Shown here in pieces: positions 11,692 through 25,100 of a stretch of 64,000 bases of DNA (position 1 is its first letter; every line of letters begins with the position of its first letter). The notes below the pieces were generated by a model. It was not told where the DNA came from. It ran no database searches and saw only the letters and a list, made by a program, of their open reading frames with translations. A program made the translations under genes and the position numbers. The DNA comes from Atherinomorus stipes (Eukaryota > Chordata > Actinopteri > Atheriniformes > Atherinidae). The stretch is from contig JALJCO010008634.1 in assembly GCA_023101725.1 (NCBI GenBank), positions 1 through 64,000 on the forward strand, written 5' to 3'.

Positions 11692-12404
11692 TAGGGATGG
11701 TGAAAACGAAGCTTCATGAGACACTGAGACACTTTGACACAGCTGCCAAGAGATCGACACGAAGTCTCGAGACATTTGAGACAGTCAGCATGAGCTCCAT
11801 CTGCTGGCCGTGGATGTGTACTGCAGCTGAGGGAAGCGCTGTCTGGAGCTGTCTTGTCTCTGATACGGTGTATAATAAAAGATATATTGTCAACCTTCAG
11901 TTAGTGTTTCCTTTGTGGTTAATATCTTGGAATTATCCTCTGTGATAAATTAACTATTTTTCAATAAATTCCCAAGCGAATGGAACCTGTATTAAGCATT
12001 GACAGATTAATAAACCCAGTCTTTTCAAGATTTCGGCTCGACACTCGCGGATGACGTAACGAGGCCTCGGTTAGTGTGGTCACGTGGCTTTTGGCATGCT
12101 GACACTTCCACCAAAACAGCGGTAGCGAGACTTCCGGTTTATAAGATCGAGGGAGAAGGGTCTATCTGCGACTCGCAAGACAGGGGCGTGTCGTAGAGTG
12201 ACGTTACTCGACGACACGCCCACCAGGCCAATGAGAGCACGGTAAAATCTAGCCCTACCCCTGACCCTTCCCCTAAACCTAACCAGACCCACCCACAATG
12301 CGACACGCCCACTATAGGACACGCCCACTGGGTTGCAAGACACAGATAGATACACTTGGGATCGAGGCAGTGTCGAGCAGACGGGCTCGAGCATAACATC
12401 CCTA
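11692..12404. mobile_element. hAT-type non-autonomous transposon with 8-bp target duplication
   Basis: The ends are TAGGGATG...CATCCCTA and the flanks are a perfect 8-bp direct repeat CCATGACG (11684-11691 and 12405-12412), diagnostic of hAT transposition. No transposase is encoded in its 713 bp. A smaller palindromic element is nested at 12161-12350. Confidence 0.85.
12161..12350. mobile_element. Small palindromic MITE nested in the hAT element
   Basis: Imperfect inverted ends TCTATCTGYGWCTYGCAA, with GGGCGTGTC repeated just inside both ends. It is 190 bp, non-coding and rich in CACGCCCA repeats. Confidence 0.55.
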
Positions 12405-12530
12405 CCATGACGGAGGGACTAGAATGGTTGAAGAGGAACCGGGTGACCATCCGCGCCACTTCGACCAGACTGTTTTTTTGTTTGTTTGTTAATTAAAAAA
12501 AAAAAAAAAAAAAGTGAGCTTTTACAATAC

Positions 12531-12580
12531 TGAATTTCCCTTCTGGGATGAATAAAGTATTTTTCATTTCATTTCATTTT
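12531..12580 (+). mobile_element. Non-LTR retrotransposon 3' tail
   Basis: TGAATTTCCCTTCTGGGATG followed by AATAAAGTAT and a (CATTT)n tail. This type of 3' end is common in fish LINE copies; a related tail occurs at 29572-29638. An A run at 12495-12513 lies upstream. Confidence 0.45.
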
Positions 12581-12620
12581 ATTAACCCGCTTAGATGAGG
12601 AGGCGGGTCAGGAAAGACCA

Positions 12621-12922
12621 GGGCCTCATGTACAAAGGGTTCGTACGCACAAAAATGTGGCGTACGACCATTTCCACAGTAAAGTCGAGACGTATCAAGA
12701 ATGGAGTGACCGTGGAAATGTGCGGTGGTTCACGTCAACTTCATGGCTGGCGTACGAACGTTTCTACAGCTGTGGGGACTTTAGCGACACTCGGAGGCGA
12801 CGCGTGATGATAATTGGCTGGTCAGCCGCTTTAGGTTTCCAGAGACCATCTCTGTGCGCAGAGCTGAAGCCAGGCTGGGGGCGCAACACACCCAGCTGCG
12901 CCCCCACGCGCTCCGGCGAATA
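12621..12922 (+). mobile_element. DNA-transposon fragment with GGGCCTCATGTACAAAG end
   Basis: The left end GGGCCTCATGTACAAAG followed by TCGTACGCAC and CGTACGACCATTTCCAC shares its layout and subterminal motifs with the Harbinger element at 7234-8728. No matching right end was found, so it is a truncated or diverged relative. Non-coding. Confidence 0.5.
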
Positions 12923-13539
12923 AATTCACTTATATGCCGATTTTTTTTAATGCACTTGAGGACGTCTATAGGATGATCTGTTCAATCACTGATGCCAGCA
13001 CAGGGCCGGTATGGCAATTTCATAGTATCAGGTCGGTTACGTCTGATTCCGGGGGACGAGGAAATCCCCGATGCTGCACGTCCTCTTATGGTAATAAATT
13101 GTGTCAGCTAATAAATATAGTATTTCCAGTGACATCAGACTGTGAGGAGGCAACTGTATAAACACAAGTGTCACAAATATATATTTATTTACCTTTAGAC
13201 AAACCGGAGTCGCCCGCGTGAACTCCCACCACCTCTGGAAGAAGAAAAGCAGTCATGAGCAGCCGTCCTCCGATTCACATCCAACTTGAAGTTGAACCAC
13301 TTGCGGACTCTGACCCCACATCTTTGACTGCGTCACACACTCTCCCATTTGCTTTTCTGTTGGGGGATGATACCGGACAACAGCGCGCTACAGTGCACAT
13401 TTTTGCGCATTTCTACTTAAGCAAGCTGCATCAAGTTTGTTCTACGTTTAAATTTTTTTCATTTTTAATTCACTGTCATGCTCATGTTTTGTATTTCTGA
13501 TGGTGCAGAGAGGAGAATCTTTTTTTTTTTTTACTTATT
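12923..13539. other. Non-coding stretch without recognised features
   Basis: Only short open frames (largest 81 codons at 13255-13500, unrecognised). A T run lies at 13520-13532. It may be the interior of the truncated DNA transposon to the left. Confidence 0.3.
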
Positions 13540-13880
13540 TTAAAGCAACCTTTACCGATCTTGCATTTCAGAAAGCACAGCAAGATAATTTGATTATAAA
13601 CAGTCCCGCCTCACTCCTAAGACACTTCCCCTCATTCCCCCTGCCTCCCAATGCAGAAGCAAAGGTCTGACAGGCAGGTCCCTCGGCCAATCCTAGGGGT
13701 GCACCCCACTTCAAGGATTGGTTGGAGTTTTCATTGAATATTTAGAGATTGGAATAATATTCTATTTTGATTAATGGTGGGTCTGTCTTGTGTTTCAGAG
13801 TTCCATTACCTCATTCATAGCATTTTACTCTATTAAAAAAATTGTGTAAGAATGAAGAGGGTTGGTAAGGGTTGCTTTAA
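13540..13880. mobile_element. TTAA-target MITE
   Basis: Flanked by TTAA (13540-13543 and 13877-13880), with inverted ends AGCAACCTTTACC and GGTAAGGGTTGCT. It is 341 bp with the target sites, non-coding. TTAA targets are used by piggyBac- and Kolobok-type elements. Confidence 0.7.
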
Positions 13881-14749
13881 GAGTCACCAATATTATTTAG
13901 CTTGTAATAAGCAAAAAAAATCAGCCGATGGGACAAGCAAAATTTTCTTGACAAGATTTCTTGAAATAAGATGCATTGCCTTAAAACAAGATCTTATTTC
14001 TCACTGAAATGTTTCTCCTTAAGTAATTTTGTCTTATTTTGAGTGTGATGAGATATTTTGACTAGAAAAAATATACTTGCTAAGATTTGAATTTTTGCTG
14101 TGTAATCAATGTCATGGTGCAGGCCAGAAGAAACTACTAGAAAACAACATTTCTGTGTGAATCTCTTTTTATTTATGTAACATTTTAAACATTCCTTCCA
14201 ATGCAGCCCCGACAAAACACTTGGCACTGAAACTGTTAAAGTCTAGAAGAAACGCCAAGACTTAAACCAGGAAGGTAAATATCTCTATACACATACAGTA
14301 GATACCACTCAGTGTGTGTTAATTTGACTTGTCACTTTTTTTTTTTTTTTTCCGATTTCCCACCTGCAGAACAGGCAAAGTGTTAAAGGTTGTTAATGAA
14401 ACTAACCTGGGAGGGGATTTATCTGCACTTCTGCATGCATTTTATCAAACACTTTCATTCCATCTACAAACCAAGCAAAGTAAACCAAGGAAGATAAAAA
14501 CAAAGATGCTCATTCTCAAATGTTTTACATCCACTTGAAAGAAAAAAAAAATCCTACAAAAACATTGTTTTTCATTGTATGCCAAACATTATCAGTTCTT
14601 CTCTGAAATGGTGAGTTCCACATGTGAGAATGAAACATCTCAATAAAGAGATCTAACTAAATGGCAGCACAATGCTGTTTTTCTTCCATCTCAAAGCAAG
14701 TTTTACTTCAAAAGGAAGACTTTTGAAAATTAAAGAGTAAAGGCACTTA
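13881..14749. other. AT-rich sequence beyond the 3' end of the large gene
   Basis: No gene seen. The stretch 13950-14105 (AAGATTTCTTGAAATAAGATG, later ACTTGCTAAGATTTGAATTT) looks like part of a dispersed fish MITE, without a paired end. T runs at 14336-14351. Part of it could be distal 3' UTR. Confidence 0.3.
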
Positions 14750-15889
14750 ACGTAAATGCCCTTTTTATTATATTATTTTGTGTATATACTTTAAAGTAGT
14801 CCAGCACATAATATATCAGCTTATGCAAGGCGTTTTAATCAAAATAAATCCTGTCTCAATCCTTTATTAGTCCATAGTTTGGAAAACATTGGGCTTTGAA
14901 CAAGCTGAAGGCTCGCCACTCCTTAACTAGTCTCATAGCAGCAGCCTTGCAGAAATAGTTTGGCTGTTTCACTTCTAAACTTCTCATTTTAATCACCCCA
15001 AATTTCCTCCAGCTCATTGCTGCTGTTCTTTTTAAACACAAGAGTTTGTAATCAAGTTTTAAAAAAATGCATCAGTGCATTCAGGTGTATCTGGAAGCTG
15101 AAGTCGTCCATCCACAAAATATACAGCGGTGAACTTTTCAGCCAGTGAACAGCAAAAACACGAATATGTAATATATTAGCAGCAGGTCGGTCTAAATGTT
15201 AAAGAGTAATCTGCATCCAGAAGGTCACAGGTTTGATCCCCACAGCAGAAAAACAAGCTCTTCACTGTGATGAACTCTGGGAAACAGCACCAGCTAAATG
15301 CCTTTGGTATAAATCTACGGCAGAAAATTAGAATATGCTATAATATCAAAAAGCTCACACAAAAATATTATTTCTCCTCCTGACGCGGGTGAATATGAAA
15401 ATACTTACATTTTGGATCAAAGATAAACTGCTTCAAAAATAATATGGATATATTTACATAAGTATTACTGAGTACTATAATGCTATGAATCATACATTAG
15501 TCCATTATAGTGATATAACTCCAGCAAATCTTGAATACACAAACAACAATAAATAGATAAAGCAACCTGACATGTTTACATTCAGAAATTCTTGAAACCA
15601 AACAAAACTGGATAAATAATTTGAATTAAACGAACAAAACTCAAAATACAGTAACAAAAAACATCACATGTAAAATGAAAAAAAAAGTTAATACATTACT
15701 CTATTGCTGTATTAATGACAGTAATGCTGGTTGATACAGCCTGTTAGAACATAAAATTAGACTAATGAAATAGAGGTTTGCCACGTTGAAGGCTGAGTTT
15801 ACAAGAACACTGCAACCTCATCAGAATAAAGGAAAAAATAAACAACAACAAACAAATCAAGACAGGTTTGAGTTTTCAGTACAGCATCA
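14750..15889 (-). other. Probable 3' UTR of the periaxin-like gene
   Basis: Non-coding sequence directly downstream of the stop codon at 15890-15892 on the minus strand. Candidate AATAAA poly(A) signals on the minus strand lie at 14863-14868 and 14764-14769. The actual cleavage site is not determinable here. A tRNA-derived SINE-like stretch lies inside it at 15184-15315. Confidence 0.45.
15184..15315 (+). repeat. tRNA-derived SINE-like sequence
   Basis: A GGTCGGTCTAAATGTTA stretch resembles a pol III A box region, and GGTTTGATCCCC at 15229-15240 resembles a B box, about 40 bases downstream, followed by CCAGCTAAATGCC. Fish tRNA-derived SINEs have this layout. The match is imperfect and it lies in the presumed 3' UTR, antisense to the gene. 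Confidence 0.5.
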
Positions 15890-16170
15890 TCAGTAGTTGA
15901 ATTCTGACACCTGGTGAGTTGAAGTTGTTGAAGGTTCGCTGGTTCGAGTTTCACTGGTAACCAGTTGACGGGTGATTCTGGTGGTCTTGGTAACCATGGT
16001 GACAGTTCCCTCATCTGTGGAGGAGGTGTGGTGCTCCTCAGACATTTGCTGGGTGCCGAAGTCGAGCCCGGAGGTGTGGAGGCAGAAAGACCCCGAGACA
16101 TCGACCTCGCCTCCCAGCTCGCCCCTCCGCTGGGCCTGAGGAGAGCCCTCTGGGGTGATCTGGAGGAAGC
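15890..16170 (-). CDS. prx: Last coding exon of the periaxin-like gene
   Basis: Acceptor CCCCGCAG|GC at 16172-16171, joined in phase 1 to the giant exon (residues ...[15 protein letters not shown]...). It encodes about 92 residues: a Gly/Ser stretch, [15 protein letters not shown], then a Thr-rich segment ([19 protein letters not shown]) and the C terminus HQVSEFNY with stop TGA at 15890-15892. No known domain. The intron is 182 bp. Confidence 0.8.
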
Positions 16171-19100
16171 CTGCGGGGAGGAGGGGAGGAAACAAAGACC
16201 AGAAAAGGGAAAGACATGAAAAGAAGAGGATGAGACCAAGAGAGAAGAAGAAACTTAGTCTGATGTAGCAAAGACAAAACAGGAGATGGCATGTTAATAA
16301 TCACACGAGATGATAGAAAGGAGAATACTGTTAAAGATAAACATCTTGGTACCTGAGGAGTGAGGCTTCAGCGTGATCTTCGGGACCTTGAACCAGGGGG
16401 AGGACTCCCTTTCTTCAGTCTCTCTGCTTCTGCTCTCCATCTCACTCCACATCTGAACCTTTGTTGATCTGAACTCGGAGCTAAAAGTATCAGGGGACTC
16501 TGAGCTGTCCCTGTCCAGCATTTCTGTCCTGGCATGAGATGACACCACAACCTTGGAAGATTCTGTTGTGGAGCCTGTGACCAGCATTTTGCCGGGCTTT
16601 ACTTTGACATCTCCTCTTTCTATTCTCGGTGATGAATCCATCCCGGGTTTGGAGCTCACTTCTGTGACTTCTTCCCCTGCACCCATCTTGGCGTATGGAC
16701 TAGTGAACTCCACCTTTGGAAACTTAATTTTACTGCTAAATGTCCCTTTATCATCCTTTGAGCCCTTGTTAGGACTTGCATCTTTTTCTCCGTTGAGACT
16801 CGAACTATCACCTTTGACAGTGACATCAAACGATCCCGATTTCCCAGAAGAAAAGGAAACTTTGGGCATTTTTATCTTCCCTCCCTTTGACTTCTCCTCA
16901 TCCTCTCCGTCTTTTTCTCCAGTCACTGTAGCCGCAGCTGATTTATCTTTGGATTTCCCAAAACTTGGCTTCATTTTGATTTTTGGCATCTTCACTTTGA
17001 CATCCTCTATCTCCACTCCAGCTTTTGTTTCCTCCTTCTGGTTGCTTTTCTTTGCAGCAGCTTCATCTGCTTTTGGGGGCTCTACCAGGACAAACACAGC
17101 TTTCTTTACTTTGGGCATTTTCGGGCCCTCATACTGAATTTCGGGCCCAGAGACATTCATCCTTCTCTCAGGGGAAGAGATGGAGGGTAAGGGGACACCG
17201 AATTTGGGGATTTTGATTTTCTTGCCCTTTTCTGTTTGGTCATCATCTTCATCTTGTGAGGTACCGATGTCAAACTCTATGTCTGGTATCCTGGGGACTT
17301 TGATCTCTGCAGTGGAAGATGAGTGGCCTCCCTCTCCACCCGCTTCCATTTTCAGACCAACACTTGGTAGCGAAACTTCAGCTGTTGGGATGTTAACGTG
17401 ACTTTTCTCGTCTGTATGTCCGTTGTGTTTGACTTGGCCTGATTCTTCGTCGCTGCCTGGTTTTGCTTCTGCTGATCCACCTCCACCAGATTTTTCTTTC
17501 CTTTTCCAATCTTGAATTTTTTTCCTTTGACTTTGGGACCCTTTACTTTGCTGCTGGCTCCTGACGTGTTCAGATCCACGGCAGGTAGTTCTTCCTTTTT
17601 CTTGTCCTTCTTCCCCTCTCCTCTGGAAAGTCCTATATCAAGCTCCAGATCTCCTTTTGGACTTTTGATGTCTATTGTTGGCATTTTTAGTTTCAAGCCT
17701 CTATGCTCTCCTTCAACATGCAAATCAGCTTCTGTGCTCACGTCTGAGGTGACTCCTTGTGGTCCTTTAAGTTTACCTTCCACTTCAACACTTGGTAAGT
17801 TAATTTTTCCTTTTCCGGGTTTAATGTCTGGACCTGTGACTTCCATCTCTCCAGAAGTGGTTTCTTTACCTTTAGGAAGTGAAATATCAACTTTTGGCAT
17901 CTTTACATGTGGAAGTTTGATGACACTTCCCTCTGCATCCATTTTCTGTGCATTCCCTGTAGGGATAGACATGTCAACATTTGGCATTTTGATATGTCCT
18001 CTGTCTCCCTTTACATCCACTTCTGGACCCTTGATGGATGTTTTTCCTTTTGGAAGAGTGATGTCAACTTTTGGCATCTTGAAGTTTCCTCCCTCAACCT
18101 CAATATTAGGGTTGGGACATTCAACTTTTTCTTTCGGCAGTGAAACATCTACATGCGGCATTTTCAATTCGCCTCCTTTAATTTCCAGCTCTGTTCCTTC
18201 CATTTTTCCAGGTTTTCCTTTAGGTAGGGAGATGTCCACATTTGGCATTTTCATATGAGGCATTTTGAATTTCCCTCCCACATCTCCCATCTCCAACTCC
18301 GGACCTTCAATTTTTCCTTTTGGTAATGAAAAATCAAGTGAAGGCATACTGATGTGTGGCATCTTTTTCTCCCCTTCCCCTTTAACTTCCACCTCCACAC
18401 CATCTTTTCCTTTGGGCAAAGAGAAGTCAACATTTGGCATTTTCATATGAGGCATTTTGAATTTTCCTCCCACATCTCCTTTCATTTCAACATCTGGACC
18501 TCCAATCTTCCCTTTGGGTGCTGAAATGTCGACTGATGGCATTTTTATATGAGGTGATTTGAATTTCTCTCCTCTTTCTTTTTCCATTTCAACATTGGGA
18601 CCTTCAGCTTTTCCTTTGGGTAGTGAAATGTCGACAGATGGCATACTGATGTGCGGCATCTTAAAGTTTCCCGTTTCTCCTTTGATCTCCACCTCTGGAC
18701 CTTCAATATTTCCCTTGGGCAGAGAGATATCAACATCTGGCATTTTCCAAGAAGGCATTTTGAATTTCCCACCTGGGCCTCCCTCCATCTCCACATCTGG
18801 AGCTTCAACTTTTCCTTTGGGAAGTGAGATATCAACAGAAGGTATGCTGACATGTGGCGTCTTGAATTTTCCACCTTCTCTCTTGATTTCAACCTCTGGA
18901 CCTTCAATCTTTCCTTTGGGCAAAGAGATATCTATGCCTGGCATTTTCATGTGGGGCATTTTGACTTTTCCTCCTCCTTGTACATCCATCTCTGTTTCAG
19001 GTAATTCAGCACTTTTCAGTTTTCCTTTTGGAAGAGAGATGTCAATATTGGGCATTTTGAACTTCCTGTCTGTACTCCCCTCCATTTCAACTTCTGGGGC

Positions 19101-22100
19101 TTCAGCCTTTGCCTTTGGCAGTGAAATGTCAATGGAAGGCATATTGAAATGCGGCATTGTGAATTTAGCTCCTCTTTCATCAACATTTGCCTCCAAACCA
19201 GGAGTATCAACCTCTGTGGTTTTCATTTTTGGAAGACTGATGTCAACGTTTGGCATTTTAAAATGTGGCATCTTTAACTTTCCTCCACCTTCAATTTCAA
19301 CATCTGGTCCTTCTAATTTTCCAGACTTTCCTTTGATGTCGATGTCAGGCATTTTGATACCAGGCATTTTTATTTTGCCACCATCTCCTTCTACATCTGG
19401 AAGATCAATTTTCCCCGTTTTTCCTTTTGGCAAGGTTATATCGACAGTTGGCATTTTTACATATGGCATTTTAAATTTGCCTCCATCAACATCTGCTTCA
19501 ATATCTGGTGCATTAAGATCTCCAGATTTACCTTTCGGAAGGGACACATCAATCGTTGGCATTGTTATTTGAGGCATCTTGAATTTCCCTTTACCTCCTT
19601 TTAGCTCCACATCTGGTCCCTCTATCTTTTGGGACTTTCCTTTTGGCAGGGACACATCCAGGTCTATCTTGGGAATGGAAACATCAATTTTTGGCATCTT
19701 TGGAATTTTAAGGTTTCCTTCATAACCTTTAATATCAGCCTCTGAAACATCAACTTCTGCTTTGGGGAGAAGGACCTCAGTTTCTGGTGATTTCGCTGCT
19801 GGAAGAGACAGCTCCACAGATGGCATTTTGACTTTAGCCTTACCTTCCAGTTCACCACCTGGTTTACCTAAATCTTTTTCTTTAGAGCCAAATCCTGGCA
19901 TTGAAAACTTTGGTACTTTGACAGTGACATCAGGTGCATGGAAGCCGCCTTTCCCCTCCATGTTTGCTTCCACTTTAGCATCGGCCTCTGGGAGTTGAAC
20001 TTTTGGTGATGATATCTTGAACTTGGGAAATTTTAGTTTGTATTTTGACTTGTTGTCTGAACTCTCACCGTTGAAGTCTGGTTTAGGAATGTCAACCTTC
20101 CCCTTTTTTGTTTTGACATCAACATCAGGACAAGACACTGATATATCTGTGTCCTTTCTAGATATTCCAAATGAAGGCATTTTAATTTTAGGTTTTTTCA
20201 TCTTGACTTTTCCATCTCCATCAAACTCTACTGATGGTGCCCTGATCTCCCCTTCCACCTGTGGAAGACTTAGGGAGGCATCTCCCTTTGGTCCTGACAG
20301 CTCTAATTCACCGCTTTTTGACTTTCCACCAAACCTGGGGAGAGAGAAACTAGGAACTTTAAGGGAGACATCAGGTAGATCAAAGCTACCCCCTGATGAA
20401 GGCCTGCCCCCTTCTGCTTTCAGAAGCTCCACTTCCACATCATCACCTTTAGGTTTGTTAAGGCCAAAGTCTAGATCCACCTTTGGTGCGGAGATGTCAA
20501 CTGTTGGTAGTTTGACTGTCGGAAGTTTGAGGGAAGCACCTGGGCCTTCAACACCACCTGTCTCCATGCCCTTACCTGTAACTTTCAACTTGGCAGGTTT
20601 GATCTCTCCTTTGAGACCTGACATTTTCAAATCACCTGATGCGTCAGGGCCACTGGTCCCCACTTTGAGGCCTTTGTCTTTCACTCCAGAGGGGAGGCTG
20701 AGGTCAAATTTGGGCAGATTTATGTCGAGGGTGGGCATGTGAAGTCCTCCACTTTTTTTATCAACTTCAACTTTTGGCATTTCAAACTTCCCCTTTCCAG
20801 ATGGTCCGTCAAAACCAGCATCTCCTTCGACTTTTCCCTCTGGAAGTGAAATATCAACAGTTGGTATGGTGATCTTTCCCCCCTTCATCTTTGATCCTTC
20901 CAATGAGACATCACCTTCTGGCAAGTTCATCTTTGGAAGTGAAATATCAACCTTGGGCATTTTAAATTTGCCTCCTTTTACTTCTGGACCCTTGATATCC
21001 ATGTCAGCTACTACTTTTCCCTCAGGACCAGAAATATCAACATCAGGCATGTTGATTTTTCCACCTCCAATCTCAGGACCTTCTAATTCAACCTGTGGTC
21101 CCTTTGCTTTCATCCTTGGAAGAGATATTCCTGGCATATGGAATTTGCCACCTTTCCCAGCATGTCCTTCAAGTTCAATGTCTGCCGCTGCTTTTCCTTT
21201 TGGAAGTGAAATATCAATATCTGGCATCTCAATCTTCCCTGCCTTGATGTCTGGGCCTTTTATTTTGACGTCACCTTCTGGGAGACTCATCTTTGGTAAT
21301 GACACATCAAACTTTGGCAACTTAAACTTACCGCCCTTCAACTCAGGGCCCTCAACATTTAAGTCTCCCTCTACTTTTCCTTTGGGAAGAGAAATGTCAA
21401 CTGTTGGCAAGTCAATATTCCCTCCTACAACCTCGGGGCCCTTAAGGCTGATGTCTACTTCTGGAGACTTCACTTTGGGAAGGGAAACATCACCTCTGAG
21501 ACCAGGTCCTTGAATATCCACATCAGTCCCCTTTGTTTTTATTTTAGGAAGTGTGATATCCAATGATGGCATATGAAACTTGCTTCCTTTACCAGTGTCC
21601 ACTTCAATATCCACATCTGTCTTTGCCTTTGGGAGGGAAATATCAGCAGATGGCATTTCAATCTTTCCTTTCACTTCAGGGCCTTTCACATTGGCATCCA
21701 TTTTTGGAAGACCCACTTTTGGTAAAGAAACATCAAATTTAGGCATTTTGAATTTCCCTCCTTTCACTTCAGGACCTTCAACATTGATATCAACCTCAGC
21801 ATTTCCTTTGGGAACTGAAACGTCAACAGTTGGGGTTTTAATCTTTTTCCCTTCCACATCAGGACCCTGAAGACTGATATTAATCTCAGGAGATTTTACT
21901 TTGGGCAGGGAAACATCAAGTGATGGCATGTTTAGTTTTCCACCTTTTACTTCAGGACCCTCAACATTGATCTCTGGTCCTTTTGCTTTCATTTTAGGGA
22001 GATTAATGTCAATAGACGGCATGTGGAACTTGCCTCCTTTGCCAGTTTTAATGTCTCCTCCTGCTTTTCCTTTGGGAAGGGATATGTCAATATCGGGCAT

Positions 22101-25100
22101 CTCAATCTTCCCTCCCTTTATGTCTGGACCTTTAAGTTTGAGATCACCCTCTGGAAGATTCACTTTGGGCAAAGAGACATCACATGTTGGCATTTTAAGT
22201 TTACTTCCTTTTAACTCAGGTCCTTCAACATGAATGTCACCTTCAAATTTTCCTTTTGGAATTGAAATGTCACCTTTAAGTTCAGGTACATCAACGTCAA
22301 CATCAGCTCCCTTCACCTTCATTTTTGGAAGAGATATATCAATTAATGGCATGTGAAACTTGCCTCTTTTACCACTGTGTCCCTCAATATCAATATCCCC
22401 CTTTACCTTTCCTTCAGGGAGTGAGATCTCACTGGTTGGTATGGCAATCTTTCCTTTAACATCTGGTCCTTCAACTTTGACGTTGCCCTCTGGTAGACTC
22501 ACCTTTGGAAGAGAAACATCTATGTTGGGCATTTTAAATTTCCCCCTTTCACATCTGGACCTTCACTACTGAGTTCAGTGTCAACATTTCCTTTTGGAAG
22601 TGAGAGGTCAACATCAGGCATGTTCACTTTGCCACACTGAATTTCAGGACCTTCAACATTTATCTCTGAGCCCTTTGTTTTGAATTTAGGAAGAGAAATG
22701 TCAAGTGTTGGCATATGGAATTTGCCACCTTTTCCAGCATGTCCTTCAATTTCGCTGTCTCCTTGTGCTTTTCCTTTTGGTAGTGAAATATCAACATCAG
22801 GCATGTTGATTTTTCCACCTCCAATCTCAGGACCTTCTAATTCAACCTGTGGTCCCTTTGCTTTCATCCTTGGAAGAGATATTCCTGGCATATGGAATTT
22901 GCCACCTTTCCCAGCATGTCCTTCCAGTTCAATGTCTGCTGCTGCTTTTCCTTTTGGAAGTGAAATATCAATATCTGGCATCTCAATCTTCCCTGCCTTA
23001 ATGTCTGGGCCTTTTATTTTGACGTCACCTTCTGGGAGACTCATCTTTGGTAATGACACATCAAACTTTGGCAACTTAAACTTACCGCCCTTCAACTCAG
23101 GGCCCTCAACATTTAAGTCTCCCTCTACTTTTCCTTTGGGAAGAGAAATGTCAACTGTTGGCAAGTCAATATTCCCTCCTACAACCTCGGGGCCCTTAAG
23201 GCTGATGTCTACTTCTGGAGACTTCACTTTTGGAAGGGAAACATCACCTCTGAGACCAGGTCCTTGAATATCCACATCAACCCCCTTTGTTTTTATTTTA
23301 GGAAGTGAGATATCCAATGATGGCATATGAAACTTGCTTCCTTTACCAGTGTCCACTTCAATATCCACATCTGTCTTTGCCTTTGGGAGGGAAATATCAG
23401 CAGATGGCATTTCAATCTTTCCTTTCACTTCAGGGCCTTTCACATTGGCATCCATTTTTGGGAGACCCACTTTTGGTAAAGAAACATCAAATTTAGGCAT
23501 TTTGAATTTCCCTCCTTTCACTTCAGAACCTTCAACATTGATATCAACCTCAGCATTTCCTTTGGGAACTGAAACGTCAACAGTTGGGGTTTTAATCTTT
23601 TTCCCTTCCACATCAGGACCCTGAAGACTGATATTAATCTCAGGAGATTTTACTTTGGGCAGGGAAACATCAAGTGATGGCATGTTTAGTTTTCCACCTT
23701 TAACTTCAGGACCCTCAACATTGATCTCTGGTCCTTTTGCTTTCATTTTAGGGAGATTAATGTCAATAGACGGCATGTGGAACTTGCCTCCTTTGCCAGG
23801 TTCTCCCATTTCAATCTCTCCTCCTGCTTTTCCTTTGGGATGGGATATGTCAATATCTGGCATGTCAATCTTCCCTCCTTTGAAGTCTGGGCCTTTAAGT
23901 TTGAGATCAGCCTCTGGAAAATTCACTTTAGGCAAAGAAACATCAAATGTTGGCATTTTAAATTTGCTGCTCTTCACCTCAGGTGCCTCAGCATGAATGT
24001 CACCCTCAGCTTTTCCCTTTGGAAATGAAATGTCAAACGTTGGAAGGTTAAACTTTCCTCCTTTAACATCAGAGCCTGAAACATTTAGGTCACCTTCAAT
24101 TTTTCCTTCTGGTAAATTAATGTCACTTTTAAATTCTGGCCCTTCAACGTCAACACCAGCTCCCTTTGTTTTAATCTTAGGTAAAGAGATGTCAAAGGAG
24201 GGCACATGAAACTTGCCTCCTCCAGTATTCCCATCAACATTAGCTCCTCCTTTAAGCTTTCCTTTTGGTAGTGAAATATCAACATCTGGTGTTTCCACAT
24301 TGCCTTCTGGCATCTTTGTCTTTGGAAGGGAAATATCAAATTTGGGCATTTTGAATTTCCCCCTTTTACCTCAGGACCTTCAACACTGAGGTCAACCTCT
24401 GTTGTTCCTTTGGGAAGTGCAATGTCAATGTCTGGCATGTTGATTTTTCCTTCTTTAAGTTGAGGACTCTCTATGTTGACCTCTGGTCCTTTAGCTTTCA
24501 TTTTAGGTAGAGAGAAATCGACAGAAGGTATATGGAACCTCCCTCCTTTGCTACCATGCCCATCAATTTCAATCCCTCCCTCGGCTTTTCCTTTTGGGAC
24601 TGAAAGATCTATGTCTGGCAACTCAATCTTTCTACCCTTCAGGTCAGGCCCTTTTAATTTAACATCTCCTTCAGGAAAGTTTACTTTTGGCAATGAAATA
24701 TCAAATTTAGGCATCTTTATCTTTCCTCCTTTTCCTTCAGGACCTTCAATGTTGATGTCAACGTCACCTTTTGCTTTTGGAACTGAAATGTCAACACCTC
24801 CTTTAACATCTGGACCCTTGAAGCTGACATCTACCTCAGGTGGTTTTATTTTAGGTGCTGAAACATCCACTGCTGGCATGTCAAACTTTTTCCCTTCTGG
24901 TCCTTTAACATCAACACTCACTTCCTTAGATTTCATTTTAGGCAGATTAATGTTGATTCCAGGCATGTGGAATTTAGGTCCTTTACTTGCATGACCATCA
25001 AAGTCAACATCAGCCTCTATTTTTTCTGTTGGAGATGAAATATCAACAGCCGGCATTTCCATTTTTCCTTTAATCTCTGGCCCCTCAACTTTGACATCAC

